From contig JAOPUX010000251.1 in the NCBI GenBank assembly GCA_025963285.1, positions 1-50,489 of the forward strand: a stretch of 50,489 bases of DNA, read 5' to 3'. The notes beneath the pieces are model-generated. The model did not search any database and was not told where the DNA came from. It saw only the letters and a program-made list of their open reading frames with translations. The position numbers and the translations under genes were made by a program. Positions 32,667 to 40,411 of the stretch are shown here, piece after piece (the stretch's first letter is position 1; each line of letters starts with the position of its first letter). The DNA is from Jatrophihabitans sp. (GTDB taxonomy: Bacteria; Actinomycetota; Actinomycetes; Mycobacteriales; Jatrophihabitantaceae).

Positions 32667-34019
32667 ATGTCCCGCAAGCTCCACCTGGCCCTGCACCCCT
32701 ACGGCGTCGGCGGCCCCGGCCAGCACGGGCTCTGGAAGGACCCGCGCGTGGCCAAGAACGCCAGCATCGACATCAAGTACTACATCGCGCAGGCCCAGGC
32801 GGCCGAGCACGGGCTCTTCGATGCACTGTTCATCGTCGACAGCCAGTTCATCAACAGCACCTACCCGTCGCACTACCTGAACCGGCTGGAGCCGCTGACC
32901 CTCCTCTCGGCGGTGGCGGTGCACACCGAGAAGATCGGGCTCGTGGGGACGGCCAGCTCCACCTACAACTCGCCCTTCAACCTGGCGCGCCGGTTCGCCT
33001 CCCTGGACCACATCAGCGGGGGACGTGCCGGGTGGAACGTGGTGACCAGCTTCGACACCGGCACGTCGCGCAACTACGGCCTCGACGAGCACCTCGACTA
33101 CGCCACCCGCTACGGCCGGGCGCTGGAGTCGGTGCAGGTGATCCGCGGGCTCTGGGACTCCTATGAGGACGACGCCTTCCCGGCCGACGTCGAGCGCGGT
33201 GTCTTCCTCGACCCGACCAAGCTGCACGCCCTCGACCACGTCGGCGAGCACTTCCGGGTCGCCGGCCCGCTCAACATCTCCCGCTCGCCGCAGGGGCAGC
33301 CGGTGATCTTCCAGGCCGGCGTCTCGGAGGAGGGGCGCACGCTGGCCGCGCAGGTAGCCGAAGGCATCTACGCGCCGGGTGGCACGCTGGAGGCCGCGCA
33401 CGAGTACTACACCGACATCAAGCGGCGCACGGGCGAGGCCGGGCGCGACCCCGACCACATCAAGATCTTCATCCACGGCGGCCCGATCGTCGCCCCGACC
33501 GACGACGCGGCCCGCCGCCGCGAGCTGGAGATCTTCGACGAGGACAACGACTTCGCTGGAAACCTCGCGCTGCTCGGGCGCGGCTTCGGCGCGCACGACT
33601 TCAGCCAGTACGACCCGGACGCGCCCTTCCCGGACGTCGCGCACCTGGCCGAGCGGGGTGGGCGTACCGGGGCCGCGAAGCTCATCGAGCGGGCGCGGCG
33701 GGAGAACCTCACGCTGCGGCAGGTTGCCGACTCGGTCTCCGACCGCAAGCACTCGCCGTTCGTCGGTGCGCCGACCACCGTGGCCGACACGATCGAGACC
33801 TGGTTCCACGCGGGCACCTTCGACGGCATCAACCTCGCCTTCCGCACCGACGAGGAGCTCAACTACTTCGTCGACGCCGTGGTGCCGATCCTGCAGCAGC
33901 GCGGACTCTTCCGCACCGAGTACGAGGCCGACACCTTGCGTGGCCACCTCGGCCTGCCGATCCCTACCAATAGGCACAGCCCGGTCAACCGCCACACCCG
34001 CGAGCTGGTCTCGTCATGA
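32667..34019 (+). CDS. NtaA/SnaA/SoxA-type FMN-dependent monooxygenase (second copy)
   Basis: This 450-residue paralogue of the enzyme at 25968 shares GVGGPGQHGLWKDP, LTLLSAVAVHTEKIGLVGT, HISGGRAGWNVVTSFDTGTS, L-W-D-S-Y-E-D-D-A-F-P and SPQGQPVIFQAGVSEEG in the same order. It lacks the SQDAP tail. The two copies may act on different substrates or on successive steps. GAGAGGAAG precedes the ATG, and the next gene overlaps by 4 nt. It should need reduced FMN from the operon's flavin reductases. Confidence 0.88.
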   Translation: MSRKLHLALHPYGVGGPGQHGLWKDPRVAKNASIDIKYYIAQAQAAEHGLFDALFIVDSQFINSTYPSHYLNRLEPLTLLSAVAVHTEKIGLVGTASSTYNSPFNLARRFASLDHISGGRAGWNVVTSFDTGTSRNYGLDEHLDYATRYGRALESVQVIRGLWDSYEDDAFPADVERGVFLDPTKLHALDHVGEHFRVAGPLNISRSPQGQPVIFQAGVSEEGRTLAAQVAEGIYAPGGTLEAAHEYYTDIKRRTGEAGRDPDHIKIFIHGGPIVAPTDDAARRRELEIFDEDNDFAGNLALLGRGFGAHDFSQYDPDAPFPDVAHLAERGGRTGAAKLIERARRENLTLRQVADSVSDRKHSPFVGAPTTVADTIETWFHAGTFDGINLAFRTDEELNYFVDAVVPILQQRGLFRTEYEADTLRGHLGLPIPTNRHSPVNRHTRELVSS

Positions 34020-35752
34020 CCTCCTACTCCGTGACGGGCGGGCGGGACGTCCACACCGTCTACTTCCCGCACGCCAACCCGCCAGATGAGGTCGACGTCC
34101 TGATCGTCGGCGCTGGCCCGGTGGGGCTGGCCGCCGCGATCGAGCTGGCCGGACGCGGGGTGGAGGTGGCCGTGGTCGACCAGAACCGCACCGCCACCCT
34201 GATCCGGGCGGGCGCGATGGGGCACACCCCCCGCGTGGTGGAGCACTTCCGCCGCTGGGGCGTGCTGCAGCAGGTGCGCGACGAGTGGACCTTCCCGCCC
34301 GAGTGGAACCGCGGCATCCGGCTCGTCACCTCACTGGTCGGCCATGAACTGGTACCCACCCGTGCCCCGTCCTTCAGCGGCCAGGGCGCGGCCCGGCACT
34401 CCTCGGAGGAGGCGCTGCGCCGCCCGCAGTCGGCGCTGCAGCAGGTCTTCCTGGACCACCTGGACCGGCACAGCGTCAGTGTCGCCGGTGGCTGGCAGCT
34501 GACCGGCCTGCGGCAGGACGCCGCGGGTGTCGAGGCTGATCTGCTCGAGGCCGATCACGCGGCGACCCGCACGCTGCGGGCCCGCTACGTCCTGGGCACC
34601 GACGGCGGTCGCAGCACGGTGCGGCACCTCTCCGGCATCCAGCGTGACGGTGAGTACGCCACCGAGAAGCGCCTGCGACTGATCGTGCGCACCGGCGACA
34701 TCGCCGACCGCGTCGGGCCGGCGCCGAGTGGCACGAACATCGTCTTCAACCACAGGGCCTCGGGCTTCCTGGCCGCGGTGAGCACCCGGGAGTGGCGCGT
34801 CTACGCCGGCCCCTACCCGCTGGACTACGACCCCACCGAGCAGGAGCTCGTCGAGATCGCGCAGGCGGCGTTCGGGTTCCCCGTCGACCTCGAGATCGCC
34901 TCGGCCACGACCTTCTTCCACGCCAGCCGGATCGCCCGGACGTTCCGCTCCGGCCGGGTGCTGCTCGCGGGCGACGCCGCGCACGTGCGCACGCCCGGCG
35001 GCAATCTGGGCGAGGGCTTCGGCGACGTCGTCAACCTGGGCTGGAAGCTGGCGGCGGTGCTTGCCGGCCAGGCGCCGGACGCGCTGCTGGACTCCTACGA
35101 CCAGGAGCGGCGCCCGCACAACTGGCGGGTGGCCGACTTCGCGCTGGCCCGCTCGCAGGCCGCCCAGCGGGTGCTGGCCGAGTTCCGCCGCGAGGGCATC
35201 CCGGACGACGCCGACCTCAGCCCGCAGGCACAGCAGCGGCGCGCCGCGATCGGCGCCCAGCTCGGGGCGGCGCGCTTCGACGCGGCCGGGGTGACCTTCG
35301 ACGAACGCTACGACGCCTCGACGGTGCTCTGGTACGAGGAGGGGCAGCTCGAGTCCGAGCCGGGCTGGCAGGCCAACCGCTACGAGGACGACCCGCGCCC
35401 GGGACACCGCGCCCCGGACGGCCTCGTCGACCCCTACGGCGGCACCCTCTACGACCGGCTGGGCAACAACTTCGGGCTGCTCGTGCTCGCCGAGGCCCGC
35501 GAGGTGGAGGACGCGTTCGTCCGCGAGGCGGGTGCGCGTGGCCTGCCCTTCACCGTCGTCCATCTCGTCGACCCCGAGGTTCGTGCCAGCTACGGCGCGG
35601 ACAACGTGCTCGTCCGCCCGGACCAGCATGTCGCCTGGCGCGGTGCGGAGCTGCCCGCGGGCGGTGCCCGCGCGGTGCTCGACCTCGTCCTCGGTGCCGA
35701 CGCAGGCACCCTCGCAGCCCCCTCGCTCGGCGCCGATCTCGGCGTCGCCTGA
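34016..35752 (+). CDS. FAD-dependent aromatic-type monooxygenase
   Basis: This 578-residue single-component flavin hydroxylase is of the PheA/MhpA/RdmE group. Its N-terminal FAD motif is DVLIVGAGPVGLAAAIELAG (about residues 25-44), a DG-motif lies in LGTDGGRSTVRHLSG and the GD-motif in RVLLAGDAAHVRTPGGNLGE (about 317-336). A C-terminal thioredoxin-like domain (about 480-575), with VRPDQHVAWRG near the end, is typical of the group. It uses NAD(P)H directly. Its place between flavin-dependent sulfur genes suggests it hydroxylates an aromatic or thioether part of the imported compound. Confidence 0.88.
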   Translation: MTSYSVTGGRDVHTVYFPHANPPDEVDVLIVGAGPVGLAAAIELAGRGVEVAVVDQNRTATLIRAGAMGHTPRVVEHFRRWGVLQQVRDEWTFPPEWNRGIRLVTSLVGHELVPTRAPSFSGQGAARHSSEEALRRPQSALQQVFLDHLDRHSVSVAGGWQLTGLRQDAAGVEADLLEADHAATRTLRARYVLGTDGGRSTVRHLSGIQRDGEYATEKRLRLIVRTGDIADRVGPAPSGTNIVFNHRASGFLAAVSTREWRVYAGPYPLDYDPTEQELVEIAQAAFGFPVDLEIASATTFFHASRIARTFRSGRVLLAGDAAHVRTPGGNLGEGFGDVVNLGWKLAAVLAGQAPDALLDSYDQERRPHNWRVADFALARSQAAQRVLAEFRREGIPDDADLSPQAQQRRAAIGAQLGAARFDAAGVTFDERYDASTVLWYEEGQLESEPGWQANRYEDDPRPGHRAPDGLVDPYGGTLYDRLGNNFGLLVLAEAREVEDAFVREAGARGLPFTVVHLVDPEVRASYGADNVLVRPDQHVAWRGAELPAGGARAVLDLVLGADAGTLAAPSLGADLGVA

Positions 35753-35774
35753 ACCTGACAGGAAGGCAACCGCC

Positions 35775-36812
35775 ATGACCGCAGCATCGGCTCGTCCCCG
35801 CTTCCGGCTCGGCTTCCTCACCCACGTGCAGGGCCGCGGTGACGACCTGCGCCAGACCTACGCCAACGCCCAAGAGCTCTTCGTCGCCGCCGACGAGCTC
35901 GGCTTCGACGTGGGTTGGGTGGCCCAGCACCACGTCAGCCTCGGCGGTGGCGGTCTCTCCTCACCGTGGACGTTCCTGGCCCACGCCGCTGCGCGCACCA
36001 CCCGCATCCGGCTGGGCACCGCGATCACGATCCTGCCGCTGGAGCACCCGGTGCGGCTGGCCGAGGACGTCTCGGTCGTCGACACCCTCAGCGGTGGCCG
36101 CGTCGAGATCGGGGTCGGCAGTGGCGCCAGCGAGGTGGAGTACGCCGCGTTCGGGAGGGACGCCGCACGCAAGCGCGAGCTGACCAGCGAGGGTCTGGCC
36201 GTGCTGCGTGCGGCGCTGGCCAACGAGGAGGTCGGCACCGCCGGCTTCACCATCCAGCCGCCGGTGGCCGACTTCTCCGAGCGGATCTGGCAGGGCGTGT
36301 TCTCGCGCCCTGGTGCGGAGTACGCGGCGGCCGCCGGGTCGAACCTGCTGCTCAACCGCGCCGCCTACGGCTACGACGAACCCACCGACGAGGTGCAGCG
36401 GCCGTGGGCCGATGCCTTCCTCGCGGCCTGGGACCAGCCGCGCGCGCCGCGGATCGGCCTGTCCCGCTTCATCTTCCCGGCCGCGGACAAGGCCACCGCG
36501 CTTGCCCAGATCGGGGCCGACGTGCAGCGGGCCGCCGAGAAGTTCGGCGCCAAAGGCGCGTTCCCGGCCGGCCTCTCGGTGGAGGAGGCGCTGCGTCGCT
36601 TCCACGCCTTCTACGGCCACCCCGACGACATCATCGCCGAGCTGCAGCGCGAGCTGGTGCTGCCGGTGGCCACGGACCTGATCGCGCAGTTCAACCCCGC
36701 GGTGCCCGATCACGACGCCGCCTTGCATGCCCTGGAACTGATCGCCACCGAGATCGCCCCCGCCCTGGGTTGGCAGCCCGCCGTCCCCGTCACCGAGCTG
36801 GCAGGAGTCTGA
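35775..36812 (+). CDS. LLM class flavin-dependent oxidoreductase
   Basis: This 345-residue luciferase-like TIM-barrel protein has R-L-G-F-L-T-H-V-Q-G at the N-terminus, GWVAQHHVSLGGGGLSSPW, TRIRLGTAITILPLEHPVRL and SVVDTLSGGRVEIGVGSGAS (about residues 97-116), the standard F420/FMN-binding segments. It belongs to a different subfamily from the two NtaA-type enzymes. AGGAAGG precedes the ATG at 35775. It is followed after 2 nt by an alpha/beta hydrolase gene, a pairing that suggests successive reactions. Confidence 0.87.
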   Translation: MTAASARPRFRLGFLTHVQGRGDDLRQTYANAQELFVAADELGFDVGWVAQHHVSLGGGGLSSPWTFLAHAAARTTRIRLGTAITILPLEHPVRLAEDVSVVDTLSGGRVEIGVGSGASEVEYAAFGRDAARKRELTSEGLAVLRAALANEEVGTAGFTIQPPVADFSERIWQGVFSRPGAEYAAAAGSNLLLNRAAYGYDEPTDEVQRPWADAFLAAWDQPRAPRIGLSRFIFPAADKATALAQIGADVQRAAEKFGAKGAFPAGLSVEEALRRFHAFYGHPDDIIAELQRELVLPVATDLIAQFNPAVPDHDAALHALELIATEIAPALGWQPAVPVTELAGV

Positions 36813-36814
36813 CC

Positions 36815-37585
36815 ATGTCCGAACTCACCGACCGCGATTACGTCGGCCCGAAGGGCCTGCGCGTGCGCGGCACCGTCCTCGTCGTCCCGGGCCGGGGCGA
36901 GACGCCGCACAGCTACGTGCGCTTCGCCGCCCGCCTGGCCGCCGATGCCTACCGGGTGCGCGTCCTGGACGCCCCGGCGCTGGACGGCTCGCTGGACGGG
37001 CTGACCGCGCAGATCACCGAGGCGATCACCGCCATCGAGGCGGCGGGTCCGCTCGTCGCGCCGCTCGTGCTCGTCGGCTCCGACTCCGGCGCCGCTACGG
37101 TGGCCGCGCTCGTGGCCCGCAACGAGCCGACGGCTGCCTGGTGGCCGCGGGCCGTCGCGCTCGCGGCGCTCCCCGCCTACGGCACGCCGGACGGAGGGGC
37201 GCAGGGCTGGGAGGAGGAGCTCGACGCCCGCACGGCCTGCCCGGCCCACCGTGCCGTGCTCTCCGACGACGAACAGGTGCAGCGCGGGACGCTCGCCACT
37301 CCGGTGCCGGCCGAACTCCTGGATGCGGCCTACGGCAGCACGGCCGACCTGCCGCACCTGCTGCTCACCGGAGAGCTGGACAGCTACGGCGATCACGAGG
37401 CGCTGGCCCGGCTGGCCAAGGGCCTGCCGCGGGCGCGCCTGGCGGTGGTGCGCGGCGCCCACCACGATGTGCTCAACGACCTGCAGCACCGCTCGGTGGC
37501 GGCCGAGGTCGTCAGCTTCCTCGAGGCGCTGCGCGATGAGTCGGCGCTGGCGCCGATCGTGCGCGTCGAGAGCAGCGCCTGGTGA
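36815..37585 (+). CDS. Alpha/beta hydrolase
   Basis: This 256-residue alpha/beta hydrolase has V-V-P-G-R-G-E-T-P-H in place of the oxyanion HG motif and the nucleophile elbow VLVGSDSGAA (about residues 87-96). The elbow can be read as G-x-D-x-G (Asp nucleophile, as in dehalogenases and epoxide hydrolases) or S-x-S-x-A (Ser). The acid is in LTGELDSYGD and the catalytic His in RGAHHDVLND. It starts 2 nt after the LLM gene stop and overlaps the following flavin reductase gene by 4 nt. It probably hydrolyses a product of one of the oxygenases. Confidence 0.82.
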   Translation: MSELTDRDYVGPKGLRVRGTVLVVPGRGETPHSYVRFAARLAADAYRVRVLDAPALDGSLDGLTAQITEAITAIEAAGPLVAPLVLVGSDSGAATVAALVARNEPTAAWWPRAVALAALPAYGTPDGGAQGWEEELDARTACPAHRAVLSDDEQVQRGTLATPVPAELLDAAYGSTADLPHLLLTGELDSYGDHEALARLAKGLPRARLAVVRGAHHDVLNDLQHRSVAAEVVSFLEALRDESALAPIVRVESSAW

Positions 37586-38088
37586 GCACGCTCGTCGCCT
37601 CGCTCGATCCGCAGCGGCTGCGGCGGGTCTTCGGCGCCTTCCCGTCCGGGGTCGCGGCCGTCGCCGCCGTGGTGGACGGCGTGCCGGTGGGGCTGGCCGC
37701 CAGCTCGTTCACCTCGGTGTCGCTCGACCCGCCGCTGGTGTCGTTCTGCATCGCGCGCAGCTCCGCCACCTGGCCGCTGTTGCTGGCGGCGCCGCGGCTC
37801 GGGGTGAGCATCCTCAGCGCGGAGCAGGAGCAGGCCGGCCGTCAGCTGGCCGGGCAGGCCGAGTCGCGCTTCGCCGACCTGTCGTGGCGTGCCACCCAGG
37901 ACGGCGCGGTGCTGCTGGAGGGGGCCGGCGGGTGGTTCGAGACGAGCATCGAGCAGCAGGTCCGCGCCGGCGACCATGACATCGTGGTGCTGCGGGTACA
38001 TGACCTCGACGCCGACCACGACATCGGCCCGCTGGTCTTCCACGCGAGCCAGTTCCATCGACTCGACCTCACTGGAGAGCGACCATGA
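37582..38088 (+). CDS. Flavin reductase family protein
   Basis: This 168-residue flavin reductase-like protein has a split-barrel FMN-binding fold. Conserved elements are LRRVFGAFPSGVAAVAAVVD, GLAASSFTSVSLDPPLVSFC (about residues 37-56) and the C-terminal H-D-I-V-V-L-R-V-H-D. Such enzymes reduce FMN with NAD(P)H and hand it to two-component monooxygenases. GTG 37582 overlaps the previous gene by 4 nt and the next start overlaps this stop by 4 nt. It is the likely partner of the two NtaA-type monooxygenases. Confidence 0.87.
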   Translation: MSTLVASLDPQRLRRVFGAFPSGVAAVAAVVDGVPVGLAASSFTSVSLDPPLVSFCIARSSATWPLLLAAPRLGVSILSAEQEQAGRQLAGQAESRFADLSWRATQDGAVLLEGAGGWFETSIEQQVRAGDHDIVVLRVHDLDADHDIGPLVFHASQFHRLDLTGERP

Positions 38089-38576
38089 CCGTCACCGTCA
38101 TCACCGGGAACCCGAAGCCGCAGTCGCGGACCAGGCTGGCCGCGCATCGGGTCGCCACGGCCCTCACCGGCGCCGAGCCGGAGCTGGACCTCGATCTGGC
38201 GGACTTCGGCGCCGGGCTGCTCGACTGGAACGACCCCGCGGTGGCTGAAGCGGTCGAGCAGGTGCAGGCCAGCGAGCTGCTGATCGTGGCCAGCCCTACC
38301 TACAAGGGCACCTACACCGGGCTGCTGAAGCTCTTCCTGGACCGCTTCGGAGCCGGTTCCCTGGCAGGGGTCCGCGCGGTGCCGCTGATGCTCGGCGGGC
38401 ACTGGCGGCATGCCCTCGCGCCGGAGGTCTTCCTCAAACCGGTGCTCAACGAGATCGGGGCCAGTACCCCGACGGCTGGGCTCTACCTGCTCGATTCGGA
38501 GTGGGAGGCTCCCGACGCGCTGGATGCCTGGCTCGCCATTGCTGCGCAGCAGCTATCAGTGACCGTGCGGCCATGA
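38085..38576 (+). CDS. NADPH-dependent FMN reductase (SsuE-like)
   Basis: This 163-residue protein is of the flavodoxin-like NADPH:FMN reductase family. The N-terminus V-T-V-I-T-G-N-P-K-P-Q-S-R-T is the phosphate-binding loop, followed by ASELLIVASPTYKGTYTGLLK (about residues 66-86), which in SsuE binds flavin. SsuE supplies FMNH2 to alkanesulfonate monooxygenase. A second, unrelated reductase just upstream means the operon encodes two independent flavin-reducing routes. It overlaps both neighbours by 4 nt. Confidence 0.87.
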   Translation: MTVTVITGNPKPQSRTRLAAHRVATALTGAEPELDLDLADFGAGLLDWNDPAVAEAVEQVQASELLIVASPTYKGTYTGLLKLFLDRFGAGSLAGVRAVPLMLGGHWRHALAPEVFLKPVLNEIGASTPTAGLYLLDSEWEAPDALDAWLAIAAQQLSVTVRP

Positions 38577-39403
38577 CCCTGTACGCGAGCGAGGTCGACG
38601 CCTTCACCCACGGGGAGTACCACCCGCAGATCCCGGTGCCGCCGCCTGCCTTCGCGCGTCGGGTGGAGCTGACGCCGGGCCGCTACCACCTCTACGCCAG
38701 CTGGGCCTCGATCCCGTCGCACCACCTCGCGATCCTGCGGCTGCTGCTGGGGCTGGAGGATCGGCTGTCGCTCTCCTACGTCGACAGCCTGCGCGACGCC
38801 CGCGGCTGGGCGTTCCGGGCCCGCGCCGGCGCCGATCCGATCAACGGCTTCACGCTGCTGCAGGAGGCCTACGGCCCCGGCTTCGCCGGCGAGGTCCGCG
38901 TGCCGCTGCTCTGGGACCGGGCGAGCGGATCGATCGCCTCCGACGACCCGGCGACGATCGTGGCCGACCTGCTCGACGCCGCACCGGCACGGTTCCGCAC
39001 CTCGCCCGCCGAACTGGCCCGGCTCGAACGCGCCTTCACCGCCGAGCTGAACGCGGGTGCGGCACTGCGTGACGCCGAGCTGCGCCCCCGCTTCCGCCAG
39101 GCGCTGCACGACCTCGACCGCCGCCTCGCGGCGCAGCCCTACCTGCTCGGCGCCGAGCTCGGCGATGCCGACGTCCGGCTCTGGGTGCGACTTGCGCGGC
39201 TGGACGCCGGCCCGAATGCCTCGGGGCTCATCGGGCCGCGGCTGGACCGCTACCCGCACCTGTGGCGCTGGGCGCGCGGGCTGCACGCGCTGCCGGCCTT
39301 CGCCGCCAGCACCGACTTCGGCAGGTTCGCCGCGCCGTTTGCCGACCTGCCGCGGTGGGGATCGTTGGGGGAACCGGGGCTCGCCGATGCCCGAGCCAGT
39401 TAG
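38573..39403 (+). CDS. Xi-class glutathione transferase-like protein without catalytic Cys
   Basis: This 276-residue protein resembles glutathionyl-hydroquinone reductases (YqjG/ECM4, Xi-class GST). The N-terminal G-R-Y-H-L-Y-A-S-W-A is conserved, but the catalytic C-P-W-A-H-R that should follow is S-I-P-S-H-H, so the Cys is Ser (S46). V-R-V-P-L-L-W-D and the C-terminal helical domain with RRLAAQPYLLGAELGDADVR (about residues 182-201) keep the family pattern. Actinomycetes usually make mycothiol, not glutathione, so it may act on another thiol or have lost transferase activity. ATG 38573 overlaps the previous stop by 4 nt. It is the last gene of the long operon. Confidence 0.75.
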   Translation: MTLYASEVDAFTHGEYHPQIPVPPPAFARRVELTPGRYHLYASWASIPSHHLAILRLLLGLEDRLSLSYVDSLRDARGWAFRARAGADPINGFTLLQEAYGPGFAGEVRVPLLWDRASGSIASDDPATIVADLLDAAPARFRTSPAELARLERAFTAELNAGAALRDAELRPRFRQALHDLDRRLAAQPYLLGAELGDADVRLWVRLARLDAGPNASGLIGPRLDRYPHLWRWARGLHALPAFAASTDFGRFAAPFADLPRWGSLGEPGLADARAS

Positions 39404-39407
39404 GTAT

Positions 39408-39428
39408 TGTCGATTGAGCTGGTAGACA
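39408..39428 (+). promoter_or_regulatory. LysR operator 3, upstream of the sulfotransferase
   Basis: TGTCGA-N9-TAGACA has the same spacing as operators 1 and 2, with one changed base in the left half. It starts 5 nt after the GST-like stop codon and ends 30 nt before the sulfotransferase ATG. The same site with a T-A-G-A-C-A-T -10-like end suggests a separate, co-regulated promoter. Confidence 0.58.
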
Positions 39429-39457
39429 TTGCTGGTCGTTCTGAACGGAGGGGCCGC

Positions 39458-40411
39458 ATGGGGCTGCCCGATTTCCTCGTCATCGGTGCGCCGAAGGCTG
39501 GGTCGACCGCGATCCATGCCGCGCTCGTGCAGCACCCGCAGCTGTTCGGCACCGTCCCGAAGGAGCCGAAGTTCTTCCTGACCGACGGTCGCGCTCCGCG
39601 CCGGCAGGAGCAGCGCGGCCCGGGCGACTGGCACAGCGCGCAGGAGTGGGTCTGGCAGCGGGCGCGCTACGAGCAGCTCTTCGACGCCGCACCGCCCGGC
39701 ACGCTGAAGGGGGAGAGCACACCGTTCTACCTCTGGGACCGCGCCGCGCACCTGCGGATCAAGGCCGCGGTGCCCGACGTGAAGCTGATCGCCGCCATCC
39801 GGGACCCCGTCGACCGCGCCTACTCGAACTGGACGCACCTGTGGGCCGACGGCCTGGAGACCGAGCCCGACTTCCTGCGTGCCTGCCTGCGCGAGCCCGA
39901 GCGGATCGCGCAGGGCTACGCCCCGTTCTGGCGCTACCTCGAGCTCAGCCGCTACGGCGAGCAGCTCGAGCACCTCTTCAGCGTCTTCGACCGCTCGCAG
40001 GTCTTCGTGCTGCGCTACCGCGACCTCGTCGACGCACCGGCGGCCACCCTCGACGCGATCACCGGCTTCCTCGGGGTGGAGCAGGGGGTGATCTCGACCG
40101 TGCCGTCCTCCAACGTCTCCTCCTGGGCCGGGAACAGCGCGGTCGACCGCTCGCTGCGGCGGGGCATCCGGGCCGGTGCCGCGCTCGGGGCGCACGTGCC
40201 GCCCAAGGTGTGGCGGCAGGCGCAGCGCCCGCTCGTCGCGGCGCTGCACCGCGGCGGGGTACACCGCCCGCCGCTCGACGTCGCGGTGCGCCGTCAGCTC
40301 GTCTCGCACTTCGCCGACGACGTCGCGCTGCTGTCGCGGCTGCTCGACCGGAACTACGACGACTGGCTCTCCGACGCCGGGCGTGGCACCTTCGCCGTGC
40401 GCAGGTCGTGA
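39458..40411 (+). CDS. Sulfotransferase family protein
   Basis: This 317-residue cytoplasmic sulfotransferase uses PAPS as sulfonate donor. The 5'-phosphosulfate loop is FLVIGAPKAGSTAIHAALVQ (about residues 5-24) and the 3'-phosphate-binding element is IRDPVDRAYSNW (about 111-122). GGAGG lies before ATG 39458; the longer frame from 39407 overlaps the operator and is not used. A PAPS-using enzyme in a sulfur-scavenging locus would spend sulfate rather than gain it, so it may make a sulfated metabolite or be repressed with the rest when sulfur is scarce. Its 3' end overlaps the convergent gene by 58 bp. Confidence 0.87.
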   Translation: MGLPDFLVIGAPKAGSTAIHAALVQHPQLFGTVPKEPKFFLTDGRAPRRQEQRGPGDWHSAQEWVWQRARYEQLFDAAPPGTLKGESTPFYLWDRAAHLRIKAAVPDVKLIAAIRDPVDRAYSNWTHLWADGLETEPDFLRACLREPERIAQGYAPFWRYLELSRYGEQLEHLFSVFDRSQVFVLRYRDLVDAPAATLDAITGFLGVEQGVISTVPSSNVSSWAGNSAVDRSLRRGIRAGAALGAHVPPKVWRQAQRPLVAALHRGGVHRPPLDVAVRRQLVSHFADDVALLSRLLDRNYDDWLSDAGRGTFAVRRS

